Assembly (NCBI RefSeq): GCF_900141905.1
Contig: NZ_FQZF01000005.1
Coordinates: 139,792 to 203,791 of the forward strand
Reading direction: 5' to 3'
DNA length: 64,000 bases
DNA from: Muricoccus roseus
GTDB lineage: Bacteria > Pseudomonadota > Alphaproteobacteria > Acetobacterales > Acetobacteraceae
Shown here in pieces: positions 42,656-55,328 of this stretch. Each line of letters opens with the position of its first letter. The stretch's first letter is position 1. The position numbers and the translations under genes are program-made. The notes under the pieces were generated by a model, which saw nothing but the letters and a program-made list of their open reading frames with translations, did not search any database and had not been told where the DNA came from.

Positions 42656-43441
42656 TTGGACGACGCGGGCGGCGCTGATCACACCGGGAACCAGGGAATT
42701 GACCGGACCCTCTCCCTGCTCCGTGCGGTCGCGGCAGGCGAACGTGGCGGCGCCCGGCTGCACGAGATCGCCACCCGCACCGGCCTCTCCCGCTCCACCA
42801 CGCATCGCCTCCTGGCGGCGCTGGTCCAGGCCGGGCTGCTGGAGCAGGACCCGGATTCGCCGCACTACCATCTCGGCTTCCAGATCTATGCGCTGGGCCG
42901 CACGGCCGCCCATCGCCACGGGCTGCTGACCATCGCGCAGGCCAGCCTGGTGCGGCTGGAGGAGTGGTCGGAGGACACGGTCTATCTGCAGATCCGCTCG
43001 GGCGACGACGCGCTTTGCATCGCGCGCCAGGAGGGCCGCTTTCCGATCAAGACGCTCACCCTGGCGGTGGGCGACCGGCGGCCGCTCGGCGTCGGCGCGG
43101 GTAGCCTGGCGCTGCTCTCCGCCCTGCCGGATGCGGCGGTTCAGCAGGCGGTTGCCGCGAATGCGGCGCGGCTCTCGGCCTACTCCGCCTTCACGCCGGC
43201 GCTGCTGCAATCGCTGGTGGCGAGGACTCGCGAGGACGGGTTCGCCACCAATCCCGGGCTGATCGTCCGTGGGATGGGCGCCGTCGGGGTGCCGATCCTG
43301 CGCAGGGATGGGCGCGTGGCCGGGGCGCTCAGCATCGCCGCGGTCGAAAGCCGCATGGGCGAGGCGCGCCGGGGGGAGATCGCCGCGCGCCTGCAGGAGG
43401 AGGCGCGCCGGATCGGCGAACGACTCGACGCGGTGGGCTGA
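42656..43441 (+). CDS. IclR-family transcriptional regulator
   Basis: The protein has an N-terminal winged helix-turn-helix (LHEIATRTGLSRSTTHRLLAAL) and a C-terminal IclR effector-binding domain with EDTVYLQIRSGDDALCIARQ, PLGVGAGSLALLSALP and the late GMGAVGVPILRRDGRVAGAL. The start is uncertain: no ATG lies near the HTH, and TTG at 42656 (261 residues) after GAGAG fits best. An ATG further up, at 42557, would overlap the dyad operator. It is divergent from the ThDP operon and is its likely local regulator. Confidence 0.9.
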   Translation: MDDAGGADHTGNQGIDRTLSLLRAVAAGERGGARLHEIATRTGLSRSTTHRLLAALVQAGLLEQDPDSPHYHLGFQIYALGRTAAHRHGLLTIAQASLVRLEEWSEDTVYLQIRSGDDALCIARQEGRFPIKTLTLAVGDRRPLGVGAGSLALLSALPDAAVQQAVAANAARLSAYSAFTPALLQSLVARTREDGFATNPGLIVRGMGAVGVPILRRDGRVAGALSIAAVESRMGEARRGEIAARLQEEARRIGERLDAVG

Positions 43442-43453
43442 AAGGCCGCGCCG

Positions 43454-44923
43454 CTAGCGCCGGTAGGATTCCGGCACATGCCGGAAGGGCAGCGCCGCGA
43501 GGTCCAGCGAGGCCGGGCCGGGGCAGTCGCATTCCACGATGAGGGAGCAGCGTTCCGCGAAGGCGGCGCGGAAGTGGTTCTTGCCCTTGTTGGCCATCAG
43601 CCGGGTTTCGCCGAGGTCGATGCCGTGCAGGGCGAAGAAGGCCGGATCCACCGCGGCTTCCTTGCGGCTGGTGACGATGATGCGCAGCGGCCCGGCGCGG
43701 AGGACGGCGGTGGGCCCGAGATCCACGGGGGAGCCGCGCTCCATCGGGCCCTCGTTGACGAAGCGGCCATCCGTCAGGCGTTCGACCGTGCCGGTGAAGG
43801 GGACGGGCGGGCCGAAGGCTTCCGTGACCCGGCCGCCGAGGGGGCGGGAAAGCGTGCCCCCCTCCCCGGCCGCCTGGGCCGCCTGGACGGTGGCGGGGTC
43901 GTGGAGGAAGGCGAAGACGGTGGGGATGCCGGGCGGGTTCTCCAGCAGCACGCGGAGGAGCCCGGGCGTGTCCGCGATGCCGCCGGAGAAGGGATTGTCG
44001 GCGGGGTCGAGCAGCGCGACGAGGCCGGGCGGGCCGGCGAGCGCGCGGGCCAGGCCTTCCTCCGGGCCGGGCAGCGAGACGGCGAAGCGGGGGCGGCGGG
44101 CCTCGATGGCCTGGGCGATGCGGGCGGCGGCGGCGCGGGCGGCCTCGGGCTCGGCGGCCCAGGCCATGCCGCAGGGGCGGGCATGGGGGCTGTCGCCCCA
44201 GGCGAAGCCGCCGAAGGGGAAGGCCTCGCAGACCGAGCCCTCCTCCAGCTCGTTCGCCATGGCCCAGACCTCGGCCATCGGGCCTCCTTCGCTTCCCGGA
44301 GCAGCCGAGCGCATGTGGAAGGAGTGGAGGACGAAGGGCAGCTTGGCGACGGCGCCATGCATCCTCGGCCCGCCCAGGATCCGGCGCTCCAGCATGGCCA
44401 GGGCGCGGGCGCCGGCGATGTCCATGTCGGTATGGGGGTAGCTGCGATAGGCGCTGGCGCCATCGAGCAGCTGCGCCACCTCCTCGGCCATGTCCGCGTG
44501 GAAGTCGAAGGAGGCGGTGAGCGGGGTTTCCGGGCCGATGGCGGCGCGGATGGCGCGGAGGATGGTGAGATCGGCCTCGGGGTCCGATTCCGTGACGCAG
44601 GCGCCGTGGAGCGAGAGATAGACGCCGTCGAAGCCGCCGGCGCGGAGTGGCGGCAGGACATCGTCCAGCCAGGCCTGGAGGACGGCATCCTCCATCGGGC
44701 CGCCGGGCTGCGCGCTGGCGCAGCGGAGGATGGTGGCGGACCAGTCCGGCCGGGCGGCGAGGAAGGCGGCGACGGCGCCGATCTCGGTGGCGGTTCCCGC
44801 GTAGCGGGCGAGGGCTTCGTCCCCCTCCACCCATTCGCGGGAGAGGAAGGCCTCCAGCCCCGTGGGGACGGGGGTGAAGGAGTTCCCTTCGAACCAGAGG
44901 CGGGCGACGGCGATTCTCGGCAT
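43454..44923 (-). CDS. M81-family metallopeptidase (MlrC-like)
   Basis: The 489-residue protein resembles MlrC (microcystinase C). The metal-binding residues are in SFDFHADM (Asp-x-His) and SYPHTDM (His), with the family N-terminus RIAVARLWFEGNSFTPVPT and HGACVTES. The C-terminal domain carries VTSRKEAAVDPAFFALHG. Despite the name, most such genes lie in catabolic contexts unrelated to microcystin. It is convergent with the IclR gene, 12 bases apart, so it is not part of the ThDP operon. The ATG at 44923 gives the family start; a longer frame is a shadow. Confidence 0.9.
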   Translation of the reverse strand: MPRIAVARLWFEGNSFTPVPTGLEAFLSREWVEGDEALARYAGTATEIGAVAAFLAARPDWSATILRCASAQPGGPMEDAVLQAWLDDVLPPLRAGGFDGVYLSLHGACVTESDPEADLTILRAIRAAIGPETPLTASFDFHADMAEEVAQLLDGASAYRSYPHTDMDIAGARALAMLERRILGGPRMHGAVAKLPFVLHSFHMRSAAPGSEGGPMAEVWAMANELEEGSVCEAFPFGGFAWGDSPHARPCGMAWAAEPEAARAAAARIAQAIEARRPRFAVSLPGPEEGLARALAGPPGLVALLDPADNPFSGGIADTPGLLRVLLENPPGIPTVFAFLHDPATVQAAQAAGEGGTLSRPLGGRVTEAFGPPVPFTGTVERLTDGRFVNEGPMERGSPVDLGPTAVLRAGPLRIIVTSRKEAAVDPAFFALHGIDLGETRLMANKGKNHFRAAFAERCSLIVECDCPGPASLDLAALPFRHVPESYRR

Positions 44924-45014
44924 GGGGGGAGTGTAGCGCCCGGGGCGGCGGGGGCTACCGGTGGTGGCCGGAGGGGGCGCGGCGGTCGGCCCGGCGGTCT
45001 TCAGGCGGCCATCG

Positions 45015-45440
45015 TCAGTCCGCCGGGATGAAGCGGAGCGTGCCTGCCCTGCGCGTGGGCTTGCCCGTGTCGTTCGTGTGGTTGACGCCATCCATGACGG
45101 GCACCTCGGGGAAGTCGAACGGGCTGACGCCTTCGAGGCAGGCGACGTTCACCGCATAGAGGTTCTGGTCGGATCGTCGCTGGTGATGCGTGTAGATGCC
45201 GCAGCGCGAACAGAAGAAGTGCTCCGCCGAGCCCGTGTGGAAGCGGTATCGCGTGAGCGCCTCCTCCCCGCGCAGGATCGTGATCCCGCCCATTTCCGCC
45301 ATGGCGACGACGGCCCCCCGCATCCGGCAGTAGGAGCAGGTGCAGCGGCGGATGGACTCGAAGCCATCGCTGAGCGTCACCTCGAAGCGCACCGCGCCGC
45401 AGTGGCACTGGCCCATCCGGCGATTCATGTTGCTCACCAT
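45015..45440 (-). CDS. GFA-family zinc-binding protein
   Basis: The 141-residue protein has the GFA/CENP-V zinc pattern: CHCGAV (about residues 12-17), CTCSYCRMRG and FFCSRCGIYTHHQ. It ends with PAD, within the size range of the family. GFA proteins were named for a glutathione-dependent formaldehyde-activating enzyme, but most lack proven activity. The ATG at 45440 and one at 45428 are both possible. It stands alone beside the M81 gene. Confidence 0.9.
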   Translation of the reverse strand: MVSNMNRRMGQCHCGAVRFEVTLSDGFESIRRCTCSYCRMRGAVVAMAEMGGITILRGEEALTRYRFHTGSAEHFFCSRCGIYTHHQRRSDQNLYAVNVACLEGVSPFDFPEVPVMDGVNHTNDTGKPTRRAGTLRFIPAD

Positions 45441-45659
45441 CCCGCCCTCATCTCGTCCGCGGATGGCTTCTACACCCGGTCGTCACGTGCGGAGGAGAAG
45501 GGGAAGGCAGGTGCATTCCGAGAGCCGGAGCGCAAGCCGGGGCTGATTTGGGGCGGGACAGCCACGATCCCGCCGCCTTCGGCCTTCAGCTTTCCTGAGA
45601 ACGGAAGCACCGCACAGCCGTTGGAACCCGGTGCGAAAACCTTCCGAAGGGAGACGATA

Positions 45660-45992
45660 GTGACACGAATCTCGACACGCTGCCTGGCGGGGCTCGCCCT
45701 CGCTGCGAGCCTCGCGGCCTGCACCAACCCCTATGACCCCGGGCAGCGCGCGCTCGGCGGCGCCGCGATCGGCGCCGGGAGCGGCGCGGCGCTGGGCGCC
45801 ATTGCGGGTGGTGGGCGCGGGGCGGCGATCGGGGCCGTGGCCGGCGGTGCCGTCGGCGCTATCACGGGCGCGGCGACCACGCCGCAGCCGGCGCCGGCCT
45901 ATGGCTACGGTTATGGCTATGCGGCCCCGCCGCCCCCGCCGGTCTATTACGCGCCCCCGCCGCCGCCCCCGCCGGTTTACTACCGGTACTGA
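45660..45992 (+). CDS. Small glycine-zipper lipoprotein with Pro/Tyr-rich tail
   Basis: The 110-residue product starts at GTG after a GAAGGGA ribosome-binding site. It has a lipoprotein signal peptide with lipobox LAAC (Cys at about residue 21). A glycine-zipper segment follows (ALGGAAIGAGSGAALGAIAG), then a low-complexity tail of YGYGYGY and Pro/Tyr repeats ending YYRY. The layout is that of 17-kDa-antigen-like outer-membrane glycine-zipper proteins, though shorter. It is followed by a strong terminator. Function unknown. Confidence 0.82.
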   Translation: MTRISTRCLAGLALAASLAACTNPYDPGQRALGGAAIGAGSGAALGAIAGGGRGAAIGAVAGGAVGAITGAATTPQPAPAYGYGYGYAAPPPPPVYYAPPPPPPPVYYRY

Positions 45993-45998
45993 ACGGAG

Positions 45999-46028
45999 AG
46001 GGCCGCCGGTCGGATGACCGGCGGCCCT
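45999..46028 (+). terminator. Intrinsic terminator after the glycine-zipper lipoprotein
   Basis: A perfect 13-bp stem (AGGGCCGCCGGTC / GACCGGCGGCCCT) with a GGAT loop is followed by TTTCTCT. It begins 7 bases after the stop codon and may also serve the convergent metallopeptidase gene. Confidence 0.85.
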
Positions 46029-46075
46029 TTCTCTGTCCGGGGCTCTGTGCGGGGCGGGGTTCAGCGCCGGGTTGG

Positions 46076-46990
46076 TCAGCCCTGGAAGGTGTCGCAGTCC
46101 CGGATGTTGCCGCTCTCCAGCCCGCGGCGGAACCAGCGGGTGCGCTGCTGGGCGCTGCCGTGGGTGAAGCTCTCCGGGCGGATGCGGCCGCCGGTCACGC
46201 GGTCGTCGCCCACGGCGGCGGCGGCGTTGAGCCCTTCCTCGATATCGCCCTGCTCCAGGATGTTGCGGGCGCGCTGGGCCTGGTTGGCCCACATGCCGGC
46301 GAGGCAGTCGGCCTGGAGCTCCACCCGCACCTGGAGCTGGTTGCGCTCGGCCTCCGAGGCACGGGCCTGGGCCTGCTGCACGCGGGGGAGGACGCCAAGG
46401 AGGTTCTGGACGTGGTGGCCGACCTCATGGGCGACGATATAGGCGGCCGCGAAATCGCCATTGGCGCCGAGCTGGCGCTGGAGGCGGGCCATGAAGTCGA
46501 GGTCGATGTAAACCCGGCGGTCATTGGGACAGTAGAAGGGGCCCGTCTGGGCCTGGGCGGCGCCGCAGCCGGACTGGGTGGCGCCGGAGAAGAGGACGAG
46601 GACCGGCTCCTCGTAGCGGCGGCCGAGCTGGGCGAATTGCTGGTTCCAGACCTGCTCGGTCTCGCCCAGGACCTGGGCGATGAAGCGGCGGCCGGCATCC
46701 TCGCTGCCCGCCTGCTGGGTGCGGCCGGGCTGCCCGCGGCCATCCGCGGAGGGGCCAGGGTCGATGCGGCGCTCCTGCGGGGCAGGCTGGGGTTCGGGGC
46801 CCATCCCGCCGCCGCCGAGGATCACGGACGGATCGACCCCCAGCAGCAGGGCGACGACCAGCAGCACCACGCCGCCGATGCCGCCCACCGCGATTCCGCC
46901 GCCCCGGCGGCCGCCGCCGAAGCCGCCCCCGAAGCCACCTTGGCCACGGCGGTCCTCGACGTTCTGGCTTTCGGGTCCATCGAGGCGCAT
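46076..46990 (-). CDS. YpfJ-type neutral zinc metallopeptidase
   Basis: The 304-residue protein has a Gly-rich N-terminus, one membrane helix (about 36-51), a Pro/Gln-rich linker, and a metallopeptidase domain with the zinc motif HEVGHH (His188, Glu189, His192). The YpfJ/KPN_02809 segments FCPNDRRVYIDLDF-like (YCPNDRRVYIDLDFM) and ELQADCLAGMWANQ, plus the GDDRV and FTHGSAQQR ends, are clear. Substrate unknown. The ATG at 46990 begins the MRLDGPESQNVEDRRG start typical of the family. Confidence 0.92.
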   Translation of the reverse strand: MRLDGPESQNVEDRRGQGGFGGGFGGGRRGGGIAVGGIGGVVLLVVALLLGVDPSVILGGGGMGPEPQPAPQERRIDPGPSADGRGQPGRTQQAGSEDAGRRFIAQVLGETEQVWNQQFAQLGRRYEEPVLVLFSGATQSGCGAAQAQTGPFYCPNDRRVYIDLDFMARLQRQLGANGDFAAAYIVAHEVGHHVQNLLGVLPRVQQAQARASEAERNQLQVRVELQADCLAGMWANQAQRARNILEQGDIEEGLNAAAAVGDDRVTGGRIRPESFTHGSAQQRTRWFRRGLESGNIRDCDTFQG

Positions 46991-47058
46991 GGCGTGGGGA
47001 ATTCCTGGTTGCGGGCGGAGGGCGAACGCCCGCCCGCAAGCCAGGGTTGCGGGCCGGT

Positions 47059-47484
47059 TCAGGCGACGGTCAGCTGCACGTCCACATTGCCGCGGGTGGC
47101 GTTGGAATAGGGGCACACCTGGTGGGCCTTCTCGACCAGGGCCTGGGCATCCTCCCGCGAGAGGCCGGGCAGCGAGACGGTGAGGGCGGCGGTAATGCCG
47201 AAGCCGCCCTCGCTGCGCGGGCCGATGCCGATCTCGGCGGTGACGGTGGTGTCGGCGGGGACCTTGGGGCCGCCCTGCGAGGCGACGAACTTCATGGCGC
47301 CGAGGAAGCAGGCCGAGTAGCCGGCGGCGAAGAGCTGCTCGGGGTTGTTGCCCGTGCCGCCGGCGCCACCCAGCTCCTTCGGGGTGGAGAGCTGGACATC
47401 CAGCGCGCCATCGGCGGTGCGGGAGCGGCCGTCGCGCCCGCCCGTGGCGGTGGCGGAGGTGCGGTAGAGGACGTTCACGGACAT
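47059..47484 (-). CDS. ohr: Organic hydroperoxide resistance protein Ohr
   Basis: Ohr is a thiol peroxidase that reduces organic and fatty-acid hydroperoxides. The 141-residue protein has the two reactive cysteines in [11 protein letters not shown] (Cys59) and [13 protein letters not shown] (Cys124), with the Arg and Glu that shape the active site in place ([12 protein letters not shown]). It ends NVDVQLTV like other Ohr proteins. It is divergent from the MarR-type gene ohrR, a standard pairing that supports the call. Confidence 0.95.
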   Translation of the reverse strand: MSVNVLYRTSATATGGRDGRSRTADGALDVQLSTPKELGGAGGTGNNPEQLFAAGYSACFLGAMKFVASQGGPKVPADTTVTAEIGIGPRSEGGFGITAALTVSLPGLSREDAQALVEKAHQVCPYSNATRGNVDVQLTVA

Positions 47485-47612
47485 GGCGGATGCCTTTCGT
47501 CAGGTTCCGCGCCGGGTCATCCGGTGCGGCGTTGAGCGGAGCTTTGCACCCGATTCAGTCGCGCGATCCATTTCGATGCATGGGCGTCATGCGGATTGGG
47601 CGTGCGCGGATT

Positions 47613-47626
47613 GATCGCGCACGATC
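47613..47626. promoter_or_regulatory. Candidate OhrR operator
   Basis: The palindrome GATCG-CGCA-CGATC lies 15 bases before the ohrR start in the ohr-ohrR intergenic region, and GCGCGATC recurs nearer ohr. The site differs from the AT-rich Xanthomonas operator, so binding is inference. Confidence 0.4.
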
Positions 47627-47640
47627 TATCTTGTGGGATC

Positions 47641-48099
47641 ATGCCGGCTGCCTCGCCCCCCTCCCCCGTGCCGCAACTCGCGGAGATGCTCTGCTTCTCC
47701 GTCTATGCGGCCAACCATGCCCTCACCCGCGTCTACAAGCCGCTGCTGGAGCCGCTGGGCCTGACCTATCCGCAGTATCTCGTGATGCTCAGCCTCTGGG
47801 GCGAGGATGGGCAGACGGTGGGGCGGATCGGGGATCAGCTCTTCCTGGAATCCAGCACGGTGACGCCGCTGTTGAAGCGGCTGGAGGCGGCGGGGCTGGT
47901 TTCCCGCGCGCGGGACCAGGCGGATGAGCGGGTGGTGCGGGTGCGACTGACCGAGCAAGGCCGGGCCCTGCGGGACAAGGCGGCTTCGATCCCTGAATGC
48001 ATCCTGCAGGCAACCGGGTTGGAACTGGACGCGGCGCTGCGCCTGCGGGACGAAATGGGGCGGCTTCGGGATTCGCTGGCGGCGCGGGACGAGGACTGA
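47641..48099 (+). CDS. ohrR: MarR-family organic peroxide sensor OhrR
   Basis: OhrR represses ohr until its reactive cysteine is oxidised. The 152-residue protein has the sensing Cys in LAEMLCFSVYAANHA (Cys18), the two Tyr residues that bond to it (Tyr21 and TYPQYLVM), and a winged helix with GDQLFLESSTVTPLLKRLEAAG. The DNA-binding wing ends DERVVRVRLTEQG. The start at 47641 removes a non-homologous extension. It diverges from ohr. Confidence 0.94.
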   Translation: MPAASPPSPVPQLAEMLCFSVYAANHALTRVYKPLLEPLGLTYPQYLVMLSLWGEDGQTVGRIGDQLFLESSTVTPLLKRLEAAGLVSRARDQADERVVRVRLTEQGRALRDKAASIPECILQATGLELDAALRLRDEMGRLRDSLAARDED

Positions 48100-48128
48100 G
48101 ACCGAGGCGTGTTCGGACGCTTCGCGTT

Positions 48129-48175
48129 TGAGGGCTCCGCCCTCATTCGCCAGGAGCCTGGGGCCATTGGAGCCG
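48129..48175. repeat. Partial copy of the type A hairpin element
   Basis: TGAGGGC-TCC-GCCCTCA (48129-48145), followed by CGCCAGGAGCCTGGGGCC and GGAGCC, matches the right end of the type A element in reverse orientation. The right-end hairpin is identical in the copy at 34924, apart from the loop being reversed. It lies between the convergent ohrR and SDR genes, like the full copies. Confidence 0.7.
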
Positions 48176-48202
48176 CATGGAAGGCAGTGTCAGCCCAGGA
48201 CC

Positions 48203-49054
48203 CTACCCCTCCTCAGCCAGGATGGCGGCCAATCCTTCGCGCCATGTCGGATGCCGCCAGGAGAGGCCGAGCGCGGCCTTGGTGCGGGCGTTGGCGATCC
48301 GCCGGTTCTCCGACCAGAAGGAGAGCGCCATGGGGGACATGGTGGCGCGGGCTTCCTCGAAGGGGATGGGGGGCGGCGGTTGGAGGCCGAGAAGGCGGGC
48401 GGCGCCTTCCGTGACCGCGGCGCTCTCGGCGGGTTCGTCGTCGGCCAGGTGCAGGACGCGGGTGCCCGGCGGCGGCGGGGCGGAGGCGGCGGCGAGGACG
48501 GCGCGGGCGATGTCCTCCACATGGATGCGGCTGAAGGCGTGGCCCGGCTTGATGACGCGGCGGGCGGTGCCGGCGCGGAGATCGTCCAGGGCGCTTCGGC
48601 CCGGGCCGTAGATGCCGGCGCAGCGGAAGAGGTCGACGGTGGCGCGCGGGGCGAAGGCTTCCCATTGGCTCTCCGCGGCGCGGCGGCGGAGGGAGCGGGG
48701 CTGGGCAGGGGCGGGTTCGGTGGTTTCGTCCACCCAGGCGCCGCCGCGGTCTCCGTAGACGCCGGTGGTGGAGAGATAGCCGATCCAGCGAAGGCTGGCG
48801 GCCCGCAGGGCTTCGGCATGGGTGGCGAGGACGGGGTCGCCCCCCTCACCCGGTGGCGCGGTGCTGACGAGATGGGTGGCGGCGCGGAACGCCTCCCCGG
48901 CTTCCGCGAAGGGGATCAGGGTGACGCCGGGGGGCACTGCCACCCGCGCCGGGTCCCGCGCGGTGGCGGTGACGCGCCAGCCGGCGGCGCGGGCGGCGCG
49001 CGCGATGGCGGCGCCGCTGAATCCGAGGCCGATAACGAGCAGATGAGGGTCCAT
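48203..49054 (-). CDS. SDR/NAD-dependent epimerase-like protein (YeeZ-type)
   Basis: The 283-residue protein has an N-terminal NAD(P)-binding motif LLVIGLGFSGAAIARAA (GxGxxG), the mid-domain segment WIGYLSTTGVYGDRGGAWVDE with the STTGVYG of atypical SDRs, and FRCAGIYGPGRSALDDL and SRIHVEDIARAV. It resembles YeeZ/NAD(P)-dependent epimerases of unknown substrate. It is divergent from the TPR gene. The 3' side carries the partial type A repeat. Confidence 0.88.
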   Translation of the reverse strand: MDPHLLVIGLGFSGAAIARAARAAGWRVTATARDPARVAVPPGVTLIPFAEAGEAFRAATHLVSTAPPGEGGDPVLATHAEALRAASLRWIGYLSTTGVYGDRGGAWVDETTEPAPAQPRSLRRRAAESQWEAFAPRATVDLFRCAGIYGPGRSALDDLRAGTARRVIKPGHAFSRIHVEDIARAVLAAASAPPPPGTRVLHLADDEPAESAAVTEGAARLLGLQPPPPIPFEEARATMSPMALSFWSENRRIANARTKAALGLSWRHPTWREGLAAILAEEG

Positions 49055-49100
49055 TGCGCATGCATGGCGGCTCGCGCTGCGGGCCGCTAGATTGGCGGCG

Positions 49101-49949
49101 ATGCGAATCCTGTCCCGTCACGCGCTTCTGGGCGCCGCCGTGGTCGCGCTGGCCCTGGCGCTGGGCGGCGGCTGGTGGTGGACGAACCCGGAGCCCCGGC
49201 TGGCAATGCCCGTGCCGGAGGCCTCCGAAGAGGTGTTGCCGCTCCCGCCCGAGCCGCCGCGCGTGGCGGACAGCCCGGACTACGAGGCCTGCCTGGGCAA
49301 GCTGCGCGACGACGCACAGGGCGCGCTGGGCTTCGCCGAGGCGTGGGAGGCGCGCGGGGGTGGCGACGGGGCGCGGCATTGCTCGGCTCTGGCGCTGCTG
49401 GCCCTGGGCGAGCCGGAACGTGCGGGTTCAAGGCTGGAGGCGCTGGCCGGGCGCTCCGCCGCCGGGGCGGCCGCGCGGGCGGCGGTGTTCGGCCAGGCGG
49501 GGCAGGCCTGGATGGTGGCGGGCCAGTCGCTGCGGGCCCATGGCGCCTTCACCATGGCGCTGACGCTGACGCCGAACGACCCGGAGCTGCTGGTGGACCG
49601 GGCGATCGCGGCCGGGATGCTCGGGCGCTTCACCGACTCCCTGGCGGATGCGGACCGCGCCCTGGCGCAGGACGGGCAGCGCGCGGAAGCCTGGGTGTTC
49701 CGGGCGGCGGCGCTGCGCCATCTCGACCGGGCACAGGAGGCGTTGCGGGACATCGAGCGGGCGCTGGCCCTGGAGCCCGGCAGCCCCGAGGCGCTGCTGG
49801 AGCGCGGCATCCTCCGCCAACTGCAGGGCGACACGGCCGGGGCGCGGTCCGATTGGGAAAGCGTGCTGGCGAACAGCCCGGACAGCGCGGCGGCAGATCT
49901 GGCGCAGCAGAATCTGGCGTTGAACGCGGCCGGACCGGCGCGGCGCTAG
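49101..49949 (+). CDS. Exported or membrane-anchored TPR protein
   Basis: The 282-residue protein has an N-terminal signal anchor (HALLGAAVVALALALGGGWW), a Pro/Glu-rich linker, and a helical domain with TPR-like motifs in its second half (AHGAFTMALTLTPNDPELLV, EAWVFRAAALRHLDRAQEAL and DIERALALEPGSPEALLERG). It would lie in the periplasm. No enzymatic motif is visible. ATG at 49101 was preferred over a TTG three codons upstream. It is convergent with the FzlA-like gene, 28 bases apart. Confidence 0.85.
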   Translation: MRILSRHALLGAAVVALALALGGGWWWTNPEPRLAMPVPEASEEVLPLPPEPPRVADSPDYEACLGKLRDDAQGALGFAEAWEARGGGDGARHCSALALLALGEPERAGSRLEALAGRSAAGAAARAAVFGQAGQAWMVAGQSLRAHGAFTMALTLTPNDPELLVDRAIAAGMLGRFTDSLADADRALAQDGQRAEAWVFRAAALRHLDRAQEALRDIERALALEPGSPEALLERGILRQLQGDTAGARSDWESVLANSPDSAAADLAQQNLALNAAGPARR

Positions 49950-49977
49950 GGTGGAGCCCGGGAGAGCCCCGGGACCT

Positions 49978-50646
49978 TCAGAAGTCCAGGTCGGCGTAGT
50001 GCTGCGGCGGGGTGAGGCCGCTGACGCGGTCGCCGAGGATGGGGCGGAAGGACGGGCGGGACTTCACCCGGGCATACCAGTCCTTCATCGCGTCGTTCAG
50101 GGACCAGTCGATGTCCCCGATATAGTCGAGGCAGGAGAGGTGGGCGGCGGCGGCGAGGTCGGCGAGGGAGAGCTGACTGCCGGCGAGCCAGGCGCGGGTT
50201 TCGGCGAGCCAGCCGAGATATTCGATATGCGGCTTGAGATTGGCGTAGCCAGCACGGAGCGCGCCCGCATCCGGGTTGCCGCGGCCGAGCATGCGCTTGA
50301 GCTGCTTCTCGAAATACAGGTTGCGCGTGACCTCGCGCGTGAACTTGTCGTCGAACCAGGCGACGAGGCGGCGCACCTCGGCGCGCTCGGCATGGGTGCG
50401 GCCGAGCAGGGGTGTATCGGGATAGGCTTCGTCGAGATATTCGCAGATGGCGTAGCTGTCCGCGATGACGAGGCCGTTCTCCTCCTCCAGCACCGGCACG
50501 GTGCCGGCCGGGTTCATGGCGAGGAACTCCTCGCGCCTTTCCCAGATCCGCTCGGCGCGCAACTCGAAGGGAATGCGCTTCTCGTGAAGCGCGAGACGCA
50601 CCTTGCGGCAGGCGGGGGAGAGCGGGAGGTGATGGAGGATGCGCAC
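49978..50646 (-). CDS. GST-family protein, FzlA-like
   Basis: The 222-residue protein has a thioredoxin-like domain (LHHLPLSPACRKVRLALHEK; glutathione loop MNPAGTVPVLEEENGLVIAD) and an all-helical domain. The C-terminal tail is GLTPPQHYADLDF. That conserved DLDF-type tail and the overall length resemble FzlA, the GST-like FtsZ-binding protein needed for division in Caulobacter. The resemblance is from memory and not proven; an ordinary GST is the alternative. Confidence 0.87.
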   Translation of the reverse strand: MRILHHLPLSPACRKVRLALHEKRIPFELRAERIWERREEFLAMNPAGTVPVLEEENGLVIADSYAICEYLDEAYPDTPLLGRTHAERAEVRRLVAWFDDKFTREVTRNLYFEKQLKRMLGRGNPDAGALRAGYANLKPHIEYLGWLAETRAWLAGSQLSLADLAAAAHLSCLDYIGDIDWSLNDAMKDWYARVKSRPSFRPILGDRVSGLTPPQHYADLDF

Positions 50647-50763
50647 GGTGACGGCCTTCTGCCACCCGGCCCCGTTGCGGGCAAGATAGAAGGGGGTTGA
50701 AGGATGGCCTTCAACACCTTGTTGCAGCTAAGTTTGCGCCGCGAGTGACAGGAACGTCACGCT

Positions 50764-50788
50764 GGGGCCGGCGGTGCGCGCCGGCCCC
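50764..50788 (-). terminator. Hairpin after gltB
   Basis: A perfect 10-bp GC stem (GGGGCCGGCG / CGCCGGCCCC, 5-base loop) lies 8 bases after the gltB stop. No T-run follows, so termination strength is uncertain. Confidence 0.5.
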
Positions 50789-50796
50789 GGGTGGCG

Positions 50797-55314
<4,518 letters not shown>

Positions 55315-55328
55315 GGTCGCTCCTCCGC

